Assembly (NCBI RefSeq): GCF_007748035.1
Contig: NZ_CP036278.1
Location: 3,410,001-3,474,000 of the forward strand
DNA: 64,000 nucleotides
From: Aeoliella mucimassa
GTDB lineage: Bacteria; Planctomycetota; Planctomycetia; Pirellulales; Lacipirellulaceae
Reading direction: 5' to 3'
In this document: positions 63,875 through 64,000 of the stretch, piece after piece
How the letters are laid out: each line of letters starts with the position of its first letter
Numbering within the stretch: position 1 is the first letter of the stretch
Notes under the pieces: model-generated
Databases searched by the model: none
Told to the model about the DNA's origin: nothing
What the model saw: only the letters and a program-made list of their open reading frames with translations
Position numbers and translations under genes: made by a program

Positions 63875-64000
63875 ATGATGATCAGGCGATCTTTCTCTTT
63901 CAACGCGTTTACCTGTGCCAAGATGCGACGTGCGCGATGGGGGTTTACTCTTGTTGAACTGCTAGTCGTGATAGCAATTATCGGCATCCTGGTTGCCTTG
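63875..64000 (+). CDS. DUF1559 protein, truncated by the window edge
   Basis: 42 codons from ATG 63875 (ATG 63878 is equivalent): MMIRRSFSFNAFTCAKMRRA, then RWGFTLVELLVVIAIIGILV at the edge. The pilin-like N-terminus with Gly before Phe identifies it as a third DUF1559 gene. The rest of the gene, and any lipoprotein or PEP-CTERM partners, would lie beyond the window. No sigma/FecR pair precedes it here, unlike the other two. Confidence 0.9.
   Translation, partial: MMIRRSFSFNAFTCAKMRRARWGFTLVELLVVIAIIGILVAL

Overview
The window reads as a chromosome segment of a heterotrophic planctomycete, most likely in the order Pirellulales. The support is the combination of DUF1559 proteins with a type IV pilin-like N-terminus, secreted proteins with dockerin-like repeats and PEP-CTERM tails, ECF sigma factors paired with FecR-like membrane proteins, a giant FG-GAP/VCBS protein with a planctomycete-type N-terminal motif, and ThuA, Gfo/Idh/MocA and sugar isomerase genes. 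No rRNA, tRNA or CRISPR array was recognised. The genus is not called.

Layout. 64-2936: an SDR dehydrogenase and a divergent malate/lactate-type dehydrogenase, followed by a convergent GntR-family regulator; a near-identical palindrome precedes both the dehydrogenase and the regulator. 3542-4080: first copy of a non-coding palindromic repeat. 4569-12509: cassette 1 (ECF sigma, FecR-LamG membrane protein, DUF1559 protein, small lipoprotein, three PEP-CTERM proteins). 12908-14065: a secreted transglutaminase-like protein. 14688-18585: an ECF42-type sigma factor with its expected partners (AHSA1, DoxX-like, double DGPF/YciI, DUF1579) and a candidate sigma-specific promoter. 18739-35201: one very large gene for an FG-GAP/DUF11 surface protein of about 5,490 residues, broken by a one-base frame discrepancy at a G9 run. 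35661-37693: second repeat copy with a complete ISKra4-like insertion sequence beside it. 38381-48456: cassette 2, with the same gene order as cassette 1 but a giant esterase fused to the FecR protein.

48656-58846: carbohydrate or aldehyde catabolism (amidohydrolase-CBM9, GNAT gene with an in-frame amber codon, EamA transporter, NahK-like kinase, beta-helix protein, DeoC/LacD-like aldolase, aldehyde dehydrogenase), then an enolase-like gene remnant. The third repeat copy lies inside this stretch at 54101-54322, inverted. 59540-63756: an AraC regulator divergent from ThuA, Gfo/Idh/MocA and sugar isomerase genes. From 63875 another DUF1559 gene runs off the edge.

The most interesting elements are (1) the duplicated sigma / FecR-effector / DUF1559 / lipoprotein / PEP-CTERM cassette, in which the domain fused to FecR differs (LamG versus esterase); (2) the dispersed repeat whose 13-bp stem, 17-nt spacer and spacer core are kept in all three copies; (3) the G9 tract that decides whether the giant surface protein is made; and (4) the ECF42 regulon with a matching promoter. 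All function calls come from reading the sequence, without database searches.
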